The notes beneath the pieces are model-generated. The model was given only the letters and a program-made list of their open reading frames with translations. It ran no database searches and had not been told where the DNA came from. DNA of 64,000 nt from Mercurialis annua (taxonomy: Eukaryota > Streptophyta > Magnoliopsida > Malpighiales > Euphorbiaceae): NCBI RefSeq assembly GCF_937616625.2, contig NC_065572.1, forward strand, positions 38,653,653 through 38,717,652. The letters run 5' to 3'. Shown one piece after another: positions 1 through 10,658 of this stretch; position 1 is the stretch's first letter; every line of letters begins with the position of its first letter. The position numbers and the translations under genes were made by a program.

Positions 1-225
1 TTTTAGCAATTCAAGCCAAATGTTTACAAACGTTACGAAACAAATCCAAGCGTTTCACCTTTTTAGCAATTCACGCCAAACGTTACGAAACAAATCCAAA
101 CATTTCACCTTTTTAGCGATTTAAGCCAAACCTTTACAAACATTACGAAACAAATCCAAACGCTTCATCTTTTTAGCGATTTAAGCGAAACGTTTGCAAA
201 CGTTACGAAACAAATCCAAACGTTA
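1..225 (+). repeat. 60-bp satellite array, left segment
   Basis: Just under four monomers of the 60-bp satellite, continuing from beyond the left edge. The order of variants (an AATTC variant, then a CCTTTACAAACATTACG monomer, then one with GCGAAACGTTTGCAAACG) matches the order inside the 1.88-kb HOR near 11588-11740 and also near 35700-35850. The segment can therefore be placed in phase with the larger repeat unit rather than being a random fragment. One monomer (around 74-90) lacks its second AAACGTT decamer. The array stops at about 225 within a CCAAACGTTA motif, where unrelated sequence begins. Confidence 0.95.
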
Positions 226-2769
226 TTAGGATGAGTTGTAACGAAGTCATTAGGATGAGTTGTTATATAGCATCGAATGTTGGTAGATTGTAAAAACGGA
301 ATTTGAGGAATATTTTTAGGTTATCGAGTGCACATCTCACAAAGTGTAAAGTCTAGCAAATGATTTATTGGGAAAAGGGTTTCAAAGGTTGATTTGTTAA
401 AATATTTGAAATATTTTCAACACGTAATTGTGCCCAGACATATCATGAACATGCATTTATAATGTCACGCATAGGATTGCATTGAGCACAAAGTATGTTC
501 ACTAAATAAAAGATCAATTAATAATTGATACATGCATAATAGTACATACATCACGTGCATATAAATGATTAGGGTTGGATGAAACTCTTTGGGGATGAGA
601 GATGTCATCACCATGTCGCACAATTATGTAAAATGGATCTTATCGACAAAGTGTGTTGAGAAAGATGTTTTGAAAAGAGCTCGCGAGTCACGTTGTGATA
701 AACGTAGTTATAATGTTTTCAGATTTCAAATGATTTTGAAAATGTTACCGAAAGGTAGCTAGACAAATACTCTGTGATGATAGTGATGGATTTTGGACGA
801 TTGCGTTGTAATGGATTAGTTTGTTTTGTCGGAATCTTGTGTTTTATAAAAGTAAGGATATGTTTGAGGTTGCACTGGAGATATAGTTGTGTCAAGTGCG
901 GTGTATCGTTAGTCTCAGATTAGAAAATTTTCGTGATAATTTTCGATATGTGATTTAAGGATTTGTTGATTAAGGATGTTGGTTATGCTCCATGTGTGTG
1001 TATACACTATATTTATGTTTTTATAAGAGACTTTATCTTTTCGGATTTGAAATTGTCCGAGTATTTTGGTATAATGTTATAAACGTATTTTCATAAACAA
1101 GAGGTTTGCTTTGCTAATTTTACCCTTCTGAGGAAAGGAAGAAATTTTATCAAATTGGATTCAAAAGGAATAATAAAAAAATTTGCTGACTCAACGATTT
1201 CTTCAAATCGTGATTTTATTTACAAATTAAGATTGTAAGTGACAATAAAATTTTAATACTTTAAAACATCAATATTTATTTTGAATACGCAGGATTTTGC
1301 CACGGTTTGTATATTTTTGAGAAAGGGATAAATTTATTTTAACAAGTTTGGTTTAAAGATACCATAAATTTTGTCAGTTGAACAGTTTCACAAGTTTGCA
1401 AATGTATTTAAGAGTTAGGAGAAATTTGCGGATTCACAATGCAAATATTTTGAAAATTTTAGGGGTTTACAAAACTGATGGTTTTTCAACGGTAAAGGCA
1501 TTTCGATTTTGAATATAAAAGGAGGTGTAAGACGATTAGTCTTTTAAAGAGAAGCGGAAATTTTTTGAATATAAAATGTTTTGGATATTGAAAGATTTTA
1601 TACCCTCGTGGGTTGGGTTTTGAGCATAACTAACAATCCGGTTGGGATAAATTGGTCTTAGTAATCTCTCGTTGGATACGTGGCAATAGTCAATTGATGG
1701 AATAATTTTGAGAGTTGAGTTTTATTTAGATATATGCGTAGATTTGAGAATCGAGGATCGCGGTTAATAGGTTTTGACAACCAAGATCGGTTGATCAATT
1801 TTGTCGATTCATGATATTACTGTAATGTTTAGGTAAGTGGTTGAACCCTTTGTGTGGGCGAATTGTTTTTTTTAAGTTGTGCAATATAAGTGAGATGCAG
1901 TCGATGTGCAGTTTAGTTGTGGCGTTATGTTTCTAAATGATTGAACGAATCATTTTGATTCAGATTGTTTATGACTAATCTAGAAATTCTTTTACTATGA
2001 GTTAAGTTCACATTTCTTGAGAATAACAATATGAGTTTTTGTTTTTGGATCGGATGATTCTTTGTAGTGTTTGTTTTAGAACTGAAATATTATCTGAAGT
2101 CTATTGGGTTTTGTTATAAATTATTTTGATGTCGATCTTGTTATAAGTGGAAGGAACTAGGTATTGTAAAATAAGATTTTATCAGCTTGTGGTTTCGGTT
2201 TCCTATTGAGACGATAGAGTCTGGAATTGTAAGACATATAGTTGAGCTTAGGTCTTAATCTTGTATTGTGATATTGAGGTTTTTATTATCGATAAGATTC
2301 GAGCTGGTTTTGGAAGCCGCTCTAGTACAGAGTAATTGCGACTCTCAATTGAAAATTTATTATTTATTCACATTGCGTTGATTGAGTAATAGTTGGAGCA
2401 CCAAGTTGTTAGGATCAGAAATTTGTGCATATATGTGGTTTATGATCGCTTATTACGAATCAGTTTCAGATTTGAAGTTCGAGGTTCGTTTTTATTTATC
2501 TTATGTGATTCAGTTGAGTTTTGTGTGGGAGAATTTGTATTACCTCGTTTGAATTCACCTAGGAACAACGTTATCGTTTATGTGTGGTTTTTTCTTGAAG
2601 TAAGCAAGTTGTGCGTAATTATTTCTTTTAAATCTACTTGGGATTCGTTAACTCTTGATTTATGTGTTAGGAGTGGTTTTTTGTTTTTTTTTTTGCGCGT
2701 TGTTTCTTATTTTATTTTATTTGATTTTGTATTAAATTTGAGGACAAATTTTTAATAACTTAAGAAGAA
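226..2769 (+). mobile_element. Internal remnant of truncated LTR-retrotransposon (non-coding, decayed)
   Basis: About 2.5 kb of A+T-rich, non-satellite sequence between the array and a long terminal repeat. Its last bases (around 2738-2769) include a frame reading F-E-D-K-F-L, then a degenerate purine stretch (AAGAAG) directly before TGTAATACCCC. This arrangement is typical of the 3' end of plant Ty3/gypsy polyproteins, the polypurine tract and the LTR start. No gag, protease, reverse transcriptase, RNase H or integrase motif could be read in any frame, and no primer-binding site or 5' LTR is present, so the element is 5'-truncated and decayed. A short direct repeat, ATTAGGATGAGTTGT, occurs at 225-239 and again at 249-263, just inside the left junction. 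That 226-2769 is retrotransposon interior is inferred from its 3' border. The left part could be unrelated DNA. Confidence 0.5.
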
Positions 2770-2900
2770 TGTAATACCCCGTGTTTTTTTTTAAAAAATT
2801 TCGATGAGTTTCCGGTAATTTTTTGGATCGTTTGCGGATTCGTGGTTCGGGTTGTGTTTTGTTTGGGTTGGTTCAATGTTATTCTTTTCGCTTGGGTTGA

Positions 2901-2950
2901 GCTGGGCCATGACGAATGGGATTGGCCCATGGGATTTGTCATGGCCCAGC
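2901..2950. repeat. Inverted repeat (hairpin) in the LTR
   Basis: GCTGGGCCATGACGAAT at 2901-2917 is the reverse complement, with one mismatch, of ATTTGTCATGGCCCAGC at 2934-2950. The 16-base spacer contains a further palindrome (CCCATGGG). It lies 131 bp into the LTR and is much richer in G+C than its surroundings. It could fold in RNA or be a relic of a small palindromic insertion; no function can be assigned. The open frames that cross it on both strands are explained by its symmetry. Confidence 0.75.
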
Positions 2951-3022
2951 TGATTTCAGCTTGTGCGAACCAACATTTTTCTATTCCTTTTGTGTTGCGT
3001 ACTGCAACTTCTTCCTTTCTTT

Positions 3023-3405
3023 GGATATTAAACTCCCTGAGTCACTCAAGTCTCAGGAAATTTTAAAAAGATCACTAAAGTCAATTTTCTTACAAAGTGG
3101 TCACTGAACTATACCTTTTATTACAAAAATATTTCTATTGTTACGAAAAGAACACTAAACTTTTTGTGAACTACAAAATAATCATTGGGTTATTCCTTTA
3201 GTTACAAAAAGGTCACTAAACTATGTTCCTTTTTGTAATTTTGGCATGCCACGTAAGCAAAAATGTTAGGTTTTTACGTCGTTTTATATGGGTGAACCCT
3301 TTTGTAATAAAAAGTATAATTCAGTGACCATTTTGTAAGAAAATTGACTTTAGTGATCTTTTTGAAATTTCCTGAGACTTGAGTGACCCAGGGAGTTTAA
3401 TATCC
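3023..3405 (-). mobile_element. 383-bp long-TIR MITE nested in the LTR (MITE-1 family)
   Basis: The element begins GGATATTAAACTCCCTGAGT and ends with the inverted form GGGAGTTTAATATCC. The inverted ends are similar for about 105 bp each. It is flanked by a perfect 10-bp duplication, TCCTTTCTTT, at 3013-3022 and 3406-3415. There is no coding capacity. Long terminal inverted repeats with 9-10 bp target duplications fit a non-autonomous Mutator-like (MULE) element; the superfamily is inferred. Three relatives lie in the satellite at 10056, 24713 and 30676. All three are in the opposite orientation to this one, so this copy is an independent insertion. Confidence 0.88.
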
Positions 3406-3420
3406 TCCTTTCTTTCCTTC

Positions 3421-3428
3421 TATATATA
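3421..3428 (+). promoter_or_regulatory. Candidate TATA box of the LTR promoter
   Basis: TATATATA follows a pyrimidine-rich stretch (CCTTTCTTTCCTTC), a context common in plant core promoters, and lies inside the LTR where a promoter is expected. The nested MITE ends only 15 bp upstream, so any upstream promoter elements have been displaced by nearly 400 bp. Other TATA-like strings occur at about 4416-4432 and 4790-4797, so the assignment is tentative. Confidence 0.3.
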
Positions 3429-4551
3429 CTCGTTTATAAACCTAAAATTATTTGTACCACAATATTTGTTTACTCCTTTTGGTTTATTATTATGATTTAA
3501 TCAAAGATTTTTATTTGATTATTACTGATTTGAAACCAAAAGTTCGTCTATCATTTTAATTTTTAAATTTCTAATCGATAATTTTTTTTTTAAATAAAAA
3601 ATATAAAGATAATATTAGTTTAGATTTTAATTAAAAATGTTTGAGTATTATAATTCGAAAACAATAATTATTTTATAACTGATAATTATCTAATTATTTG
3701 GGTAACTAATAATTGTTTTAAATCTTGGCTTATTGTGCCAAATTGGCTAAATTATAATTTAGCCCTTAAACGTTTTATTTAAACTTATTTAATTAAGTTT
3801 TGATTTGTAACTTGGGTTACTTGAACTTTAAGCTATTGAGTTCCGTTTTAACTTTAAACTATTATTTTATCAAGGTTGTTTAATAATTATAAACTATGTT
3901 TTATAATTGGATATTATATATGGATTTTATCAAGTTATTTTTGGGATTATAAACTCTGGTTTATATTTTGATAAAATATTTGGGTCGGGCTAGACTTGGG
4001 TCGCCTGACATGTGAGGTTAACTTGGTAGTTATCGATAACTCGGTTAACCCACTATTTTGGAAATTGAGTTAATTATTATTTAATATTTATTTAAATAAT
4101 GTTTTATAAAATGGATTTTAAAGCGAGAACTCAATAGACTTGTACTAATTGGGCATTATTACTTATTGGGTATTTTGTGTTTCTCTAGATTGTTTTACCC
4201 TGAAGTGTTGTTTGAGCTAATCCTATGTGGTGTCTAGTACTTTTTAGAGTTAGGGTCCGTTTTTAATTTATTATTTATATGTGTTTAGACTCGTCGACTG
4301 TTCGTGATTTTGAGGCGAACCGAGTCTAGGTTGCTTGCCAGGAGTTTTCACGTGGATTAGCAAGCAACGAGTTTGCACTTACTATTTACCGCTTTATTAA
4401 GTAAATTGTTATCTTGATATATAAATATATATTGTACGTATATCTCGAACTGTTTTTCCATTATGGCTCTTAGTTGGAACATGCTACATAATGGCATCAT
4501 TAGGACTGCGTGCGCACCAGTATTGATCTAGATAAGGTATGTGATATGTGG

Positions 4552-4673
4552 AGCGGTTGTAGCCTAGCTCTCGGTACCCAGTAGAGTAACTCGGTGCAGC
4601 TAAGCTCTCGGGACTCTGGTTATAGATTAAGTGTGGTCGGTGGTAACTCAGTGTAGCTCAGCTCTCGGGACCA
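4552..4673 (+). repeat. Short diverged tandem repeats with GCTCTCGG core, in the LTR
   Basis: Two ~29-bp copies at 4587-4615 and 4644-4672 share the pattern TAACTC-GTG-AGCT-AGCTCTCGGGAC. A partial third copy, containing TAGCCTAGCTCTCGGTACC, lies at about 4560-4579. They form a G+C-richer island in an otherwise A+T-rich LTR. Internal sub-repeats of this kind occur in the U3/R part of long plant LTRs. Whether they bind a regulator cannot be told here. Confidence 0.6.
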
Positions 4674-5277
4674 GGCCTTAGAAATAAAGTATACAAGTTT
4701 GAATTTTGTGGTTTAGGGCTCCAACTATTATACGTAATGTTTATATTAAATATTTTAAAAGGGTTTTAAAGGTTTTCCAATTGATAAATATAAATAGTGG
4801 TATGAACTAATCTCAGTATATCTGACCCCGTTGTTTTCCCAATTTTTCCAGGTTTATGATTTTTGCAAGTCAGCCGCTCTCCGATTCTTTAATTTCTTGG
4901 AGGTTTTACTTTATATTTTAATAAAGTTATTAAACTAATTTTATTCTTAGATCACAGTAGTAAGTAGAAGTCTTGTTTTTTTAGTACTTGTTGCCAGATT
5001 TATTAGATGGATTTAATTGCTATTTGGCATTCTTATATTAACTTGGGTTAATACGTATTTTTGCCATATTTAAGATTCAGAGTTGGCTGAGCAATTTACA
5101 ATAAATGTTGTATATTATGAACTGCTAGAACTAGGCTGAAGTCTTGGTTGCCCCCGACCATTGGTTTTCTTGCATGTTTATGTATTTGTCGGTTATCCGC
5201 AAGGCTAGCTACGGGTTATAGTACAACCGTACCCATACCCTAGCGCCGGTCGCGATTCATGAAAATGCGTCGTGACA

Positions 5278-8200
5278 GTTACGAAATAAATACAAACGTT
5301 CACAAACATTACGGAACAAAATAAACGTTTCACATTTTTTGCAATTTAAGCCAAACGTTTACAAACATTACGAAATAAATCCAAACGTTTCACCTTTTTA
5401 GCGGTTGAAGCCAAACGTTTACAAACGTTACGAAATAAATCCAAACGTTTCCCCATTTTAGCGATTTAAGTCAAACGTTTATAAATGTTACGAAAAAAAA
5501 CAAAACGTTAATATACGTTACGAAACAAATCCAAACGTTTACAAACATTACGAAACAAATCCAACCGTTTTACCTTTTTAGCGATTTAAGCCAAACGTTT
5601 ACAAACGTTACGAAACAAACCCAAACGTTTCACCTTTTTAGCAATATACGCCAAATGTTTATAAACGTTACGAAACAAATCCAAACGTTTCACTTTTTTT
5701 GCGATTTAGGTCAATCATTTACAAACGTTACGAAACAAATCCAAACATTTTTCCATTTTAGCGATTTAAGCCAAACGTTTTGAAATTAAACAAAATGTTT
5801 CACCTTTTTAGCGATTTTAGTTGAACGTTTACAAATGTTGCGAAAGAAAAACAAACGTTTTACCTTTTTAGCGATTTAAGCAAAACGTTTTAAATGTTAC
5901 GAAAACAATCCAAGCATTTCACCTTTTTACAAAATTAAGCCAAAAAACGTTACGAAACATATCCAAACGTTTCACCTTTTTAGCGATTTAAGCCAAACGT
6001 TTACAAACGTTATGAAACAAATCCAAACGTTTTCCCATTTTAGCGATTTAACCCAAACTTTTACAAAGAAAACGAATAAAACATTAGGAAACAAATCCAA
6101 ATGTTTCACATTTATAGAAATTTAAGCCAAACGTTTAGAAACATTACAAAACAATGCAAAACGTTTACAAACACTACGAAACAAATCCAAGTATTTCACC
6201 TTTTTAGCCATTTAAGCGAAACGTTTACAAACGTTACGAAACCAATCCAAGCGTTTCACCTTTTTAGCAATTTAATCCAAACGTTTACAAACGTTACGAA
6301 ACAAATCCAAACGTTTCACGTTTTAAGCGATTTAAGCCAAACGTTTACAAACTTACAAAACAAATCCAAATGTTTCACCTCTTTAGCGATTAAAGCCAAA
6401 CGTTTATAAACGCAACAAAACAAATCCAAACGTTTCCCCTTTTTAGCGATTTAAGCCAAACGTTTGTTTACAAACTTTTTTGAAACAATTGTTAAGAAAC
6501 AAATCTAAACGTTTCACCTTTTAAGCGATTTAAGCCCAACGTTTATAAACGTTACGAAACAAATCTAAGCGTTTCCCCTTTTTAGATATTTATGCCAAAC
6601 GTTTACAAACGTTACGAAATAAAACCAAACGTTTGAAATGTTATGAAACAAATTCAAACGTTTCACATTTTTAGCGATTTAAGCTAAACGTTACGGAACA
6701 AAACCAAACGTTTTTCTCATTTATAGCGATTTAAGCCAAACTTTTACAAACGTTACGAAACAAATCAAGCGTTTCACCTTTTTAGCGATTTAAGCCAAAC
6801 ATTTACAAAAGTTACGAATCAAATCCAAGCGTTTCACCTTATTAGCAATTTAAGCACAACGTTTACAAACGCTACAAAACAAATCCAAACGTTTCACCTT
6901 TTTAGCGATTTAATCCAAACGTTTACAAACGTTACGAAATAATACCAAACGTTTAACCTTTTAGCGATTTAAGCCAAATCTTTAAAACGTTACGAAATAA
7001 ATCCAAACATTTACAAACATTACCGAACAAAAACAAACGTTTCCAATTTTTAGCAATTTAAGCCAAACGTTTACAAACGTTAAGAAACAAATCCAAACGT
7101 TTCACCTTTTTAGCGATTGAAGCCAAACGTTTACGAACGTTACGAAACAAATCCAAACGTTTTCCCATTTTAGCGATTTAAGCCAAACGTTTAGAAACGT
7201 TACGAAACAAAACCAAACGTTTACAAACGTTACGAAAAAAATCCAAACGTTTCCAAATGTTACGAAACAAATCTAAACGTTTCCCCATTAAAGCGATTTA
7301 AGCCAAACATTTACAAATGTTACGAAACAAATCCAAACATTTACAAACATTACAGAACAAAAACAAACTTTTTACATTTTTAGCAATTTAAGCCAAACGT
7401 TTACAAACGTTACGAAACAAATCCGAACGTTTCACGTTTTAAGCGATTTAAGCCAAACGTTTACAAACTTACAAAACAAATCCAAATGTTTCTTCTTTTT
7501 AGCGATTAAAGCCAAACGTTTACAAACTTTACAAAACAAAACCAAACGTTTCACCTTTTTAGCGATTTAAGCCAAACGTCTGTTTACAAACATTTTTGAA
7601 ACAAACGTTTAGAAACAAATCTAAACGTTTCACCTTTTAAGCGATTTAAGCCCAACGTTTACAAACGTTACGAAACAAATCTAAATGTTTCCCCTTTTTA
7701 GCGATTTAAGCCAAACATTTACAAACGTTACGAAATAAAACCAAACGTTTGAAATGTTATGAAACAAATCCAAAAGTTTCACATTTTTAGCGATTTAAGC
7801 TAAACGTTACAGAACAAAACCAAACGTTTCTCTCATTTTTAGCGATTTAAGCCAAACATTTACAAACGTTACGAAACAAATACAAGCGTTTCACCTTTTT
7901 AGCGATTTAAGCCAAACGTTTTCATAAGTTACGAATCAAATCCAAGCATTTCACCTTATTAGCAATTTAAGTAAAACGTTTACAAACGCTACAAAACAAA
8001 TCCAAATGTTTCACCTTTTTAGCAATTTAATCCAAATGTTTTACAAACGTTACGAAATAAAACCAAACGTTTAACCTTTTTAGCGATTCAAGCCTAATCT
8101 TTAAAACGTTACGAAATAAATCCAAAAGTTTGCAAACATTGCCGAACAAAAACAAATGTTTCACATTTTTAGCAATTTAAGCCAAACATTTACAAACGTT

Positions 8201-10055
8201 ACTAAACAAATCCAAACGTTTGACCTTTTTAGCGATTGAAGACAAACATTTACAAACGTTAAGAAACAAATCCAGACGTTTCCCCATTTTAGCGATTTAA
8301 GCCAAACGTTTAGAAACGTTACGAAATAAAACCAAACGTTTACAAACGTTACGAAACAAATCCAAACGTTACGAAACAAATCTAAACGTTTCCCCATGTT
8401 AGCGATTTAAGCCAAACATTTACAAACGTTACGAAAGAAATCCAAACGTTTCACCTTTTTTGAGATTTAAGCAAAACGTTTACAAACATTTACAAATGTT
8501 ACGAAACAAATTCAAACGTTTACAAATATTACAAAACAAAAACAAACTTTTCACATTTTTTGCAATTTAAGCCAAACGTTTATAAACGTTACAAAACAAA
8601 TCCAAACGTTTCACCTTTTTAGCGAATGAAGCCAGACCTTTACAAACGTTAAGAAACAAATCCAAACTTTTTCCCATTTTAGTGATTTAAGCCAAACGTT
8701 TTTAAAGGTTACGAAAAAAACCAAACGTTTACAAACCTTACAAAACAAATCCAAATGTTTACAAACATTACGAAACAAATCCAAACGTTTCCCCATTTAA
8801 GCGATTTAAGCCAAACGTTTACAAAAATTACAAAACAAATCCAAATGTTTCACCTTTTTAGCGATTTAAGCCAAACGTTTACAAATGTTATGAAATAAAT
8901 CCAAACGTTTTCCCATTTTAGCGATTTCAGCCAAACGTTTACAAACGTTATGAAACAAATCCAAACGTTTCCCCTTTTTTGCGATTGAAGCCAAACGTTT
9001 ACAAACATTACGAAACAAATCCAAACATTTCACCTTTTTAGAGATTAAAGCCAAGCGTTTACAAACGTTATGAAACAAATCCAAGCGTTTCACCTTTTTA
9101 GCAATATAAGCAAAACGATTAAAAACTTTACGAAACAAATCCAAACGTTTCACCTTTTTAGCGATTCAAGCTAAACGTTTACAAACATTACGAAGCAAAT
9201 CCAAATGTTTCCCTATTTTAGCGATTTAAGCCAAACGTTTAGAACGTTTTGAAACAAATCCAAACGTTTTGCCTTTTTAGCGATTTAAGCCAAACGTTTA
9301 CAAACGTTACGAAACATATCCAAACGTTACACCTTTTTAGCGATTTTTGCCAAACGTTTACAAACGTTACAAAACAAATCCAAACGTTTTCCCATTTTAG
9401 CGATGTATGCCAAACGTTTTGAAATTAGACCAAACGTTTCACCTTTTAGCGATTTAAGTCAAACGTTTACAAACGTTACGGAACAAAAACAAACGTTTCA
9501 CCTTTTTAGCGATTTAAGCCAAACGTTTATAACGTTACGAAACAAATCCAAGCGTTTCACCTTTTTAGCAATTTAAGCCAAACGTTTACAAACGTTATGA
9601 AATAAATCCAGACATTTCCCTATTTTAGCGATTTAAGCCAAATGTTTAAAACGTTACGAAAAGAATCCAAACATTTTCCCCTTTTAGCAATTTAAGCCAA
9701 ACGTTTACAAAACGTTACGAATTAAATCCAAACGTTTCACCTTTTTAGTGATTTAAGCCAAACGTTTACAAACGTTACAAAACAAATCCAAGTGTTTCAC
9801 CTTTTTAGTAATTTTAGCGAAATGTTTACAAACGTTAGCGATTTTAGCGAAATGTTTAAAAACTTACGAAACAAATCCAAACGTTTCAACTTTTTAGCGA
9901 TTTAAGCCAAACGTTTACAAATGTTACCAAATAAATCCAAACGTTTCCCCTTTATAGCGATATAAGCCAAACGTTTACAAACGTTACGAAACAAATCCAA
10001 ACGTTTCCCCTTTTAAGCAATTTAAGCCAAACGTTTACAAACATTACTAAACAAA
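5278..10055 (+). repeat. 60-bp satellite array, divergent old block
   Basis: Head-to-tail satellite monomers resume directly after the LTR end. This is the most heterogeneous part of the array. Monomers vary in length through small indels (for example the GTTTGTTTACAAAC insertion near 6461 and its relative near 7577). Some have lost a decamer or fused two. Frames are frequently broken, and CpG-to-TpG/CpA changes are common. The stretch from about 6946 onward is duplicated at 27541 onward, and from about 7670 onward at 22519 onward. No gene is visible on either strand. Confidence 0.93.
6300..8535 (+). repeat. Two-copy ~1.12-kb higher-order repeat
   Basis: Unusual variants recur about 1,117 bp apart: CACGTTTTAAGCGATTTAAG at 6317 and 7433; the CGTYTGTTTACAAAC insertion at 6461 and 7578; AATTTAATCCAAA near 6906 and 8023; and CCGAACAAAAACAAA near 7023 and 8139. 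This implies one tandem duplication of an 18-19 monomer block. Divergence between the copies is visible in almost every monomer, so it is old. Edges are approximate. Confidence 0.7.
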
Positions 10056-10425
10056 GGATATTAAACTCCCTAGGTGACTCAAGTCTCAGGTAATTTCAAA
10101 AAGGTCACTAAAGTCAATTTTCTAACAAAATGGTCACTGAACTATACCTTTTATTATAAAAGGGTTCACCCATATAAAACGACGTAAAATCCTAACATTT
10201 TTGCTTACGTGGCAAGCCAAAATTACAAAAAGGAATATAGTTCAGTGACCTTTTTGTAATAAAAGGAATAACCCAATGATTTTTTTATAGTTTAATGCTT
10301 TTGAAACAAATAGAAATATTTTTGTAATAAAAGGTATAGTTCAATGACCATTTTGTATGAAAATTGACTTTAATGACCATTTTGAAATTTCCTGAGACTT
10401 GAGTGACTCAGGGAGTTTAATATCC
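10056..10425 (+). mobile_element. MITE-1 copy in the satellite (superunit copy 1)
   Basis: Starts GGATATTAAACTCCCTAGGT and ends GGGAGTTTAATATCC, with ~105-bp inverted ends. The flanks are CTAAACAAA (left) and TTAAACAAA (right), a 9-bp target duplication with one difference. Empty versions of the same site occur elsewhere in the array (for example 34819-34833). This copy is 370 bp, shorter than its two relatives. The centre-right part (about 10285-10310) has lost a segment present in the others, and a short TTTTGAAACAAATAG string sits at the join. No coding sequence. Confidence 0.9.
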
Positions 10426-10658
10426 TTAAACAAATCCAAACGTTTCTCCTTTTTAGCAATATAAGCCAAACATTTACAAACGTTACGAAATAAATCCAAA
10501 CGTTTCGTCTTTTTAGCAATTTAAGCCAAACGTTTACGAACATTGCGAAAAAAATTCAAACGTTTCCCCATTTTATCGATTTAAGCCAAACGTTTAAAAC
10601 GTCACGAAACAAATCCAAACGTTTCACCTTTTTGGCGATTTATGCCAAACGTTTAAAA
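10426..10658 (+). repeat. Satellite segment between MITE and 1.88-kb HOR
   Basis: About four monomers. This same segment follows the MITE in all three superunit copies: the distance from the MITE end to the next landmark monomer is 343 bp at 10768, 25438 and 31401. It includes shortened monomers with GTTTAAAACG, in which part of two decamers is deleted. Confidence 0.9.

Larger units (their letters stand above)
2770..5277 (+). mobile_element. Long terminal repeat of a Ty3/gypsy-type retrotransposon
   Basis: A 2,508-bp segment starts TGTAATACCCCGTG and ends CGTCGTGACA, so it has the canonical TG...CA ends with the short inverted TGT/ACA. Its 3' edge (5277) abuts resumed satellite exactly. Removing the nested MITE and one target duplication leaves about 2.1 kb, within the usual size of plant Ty3/gypsy LTRs. 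The TGTAATACCCC start and a GC-richer 3' tail ending GTCGTGACA resemble Tekay/Del-like LTRs; that lineage is a recognition-based inference. Only one LTR copy is in the window, so LTR-LTR divergence cannot date it. After the 3' end comes GTTAC. The left junction of the whole insertion has only GTTA(T) at 222-226, so a 5-bp target duplication is not proven. Confidence 0.72.

Noticed and set aside
1195..1210. Small hairpin CGATTT-CTTC-AAATCG
   Set aside because: The arms are only 6-7 bp in A+T-rich DNA and no T-run or other context follows. This is expected by chance.
2393..2755. 120-codon open frame beginning M-E-H-Q-V-V-R-I-R-N, with a faint resemblance to the start of a gypsy chromodomain (Q-V-x-R-x-R-N)
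   Set aside because: Only a handful of residues match. The distance to the F-E-D-K-F-L motif at the LTR edge is about twice that expected, and the rest is low-complexity hydrophobic sequence from T-rich DNA. It is not called as a gene or pseudogene.
226..2769. Solo LTR interpretation of the non-satellite region
   Set aside because: A solo LTR would be flanked on both sides by satellite with a target duplication. Here 2.5 kb of other sequence precedes the LTR start, and the bases before 2770 (GAAGAA) do not match the GTTAC after 5277.
2760..3107. Overlapping short open frames on both strands (60-74 codons)
   Set aside because: They lie in the LTR start, across the hairpin at 2901-2950 and into the MITE at 3023. 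None resembles a known protein, and the symmetry of the hairpin explains openness on both strands.
8161..9153. Minus-strand frames with R-L-D-L-F-R-N-V-C-K-R-L repeats, repeated at 23531 and 29554
   Set aside because: They are the reverse complement of the same 60-bp monomer. Recurrence reflects the superunit duplication.
10056..10425. Independent repeated insertion of MITE-1 at three hot spots in the array
   Set aside because: All three share the same flanks, target duplication mismatch and downstream distances, so one insertion followed by duplication is simpler.
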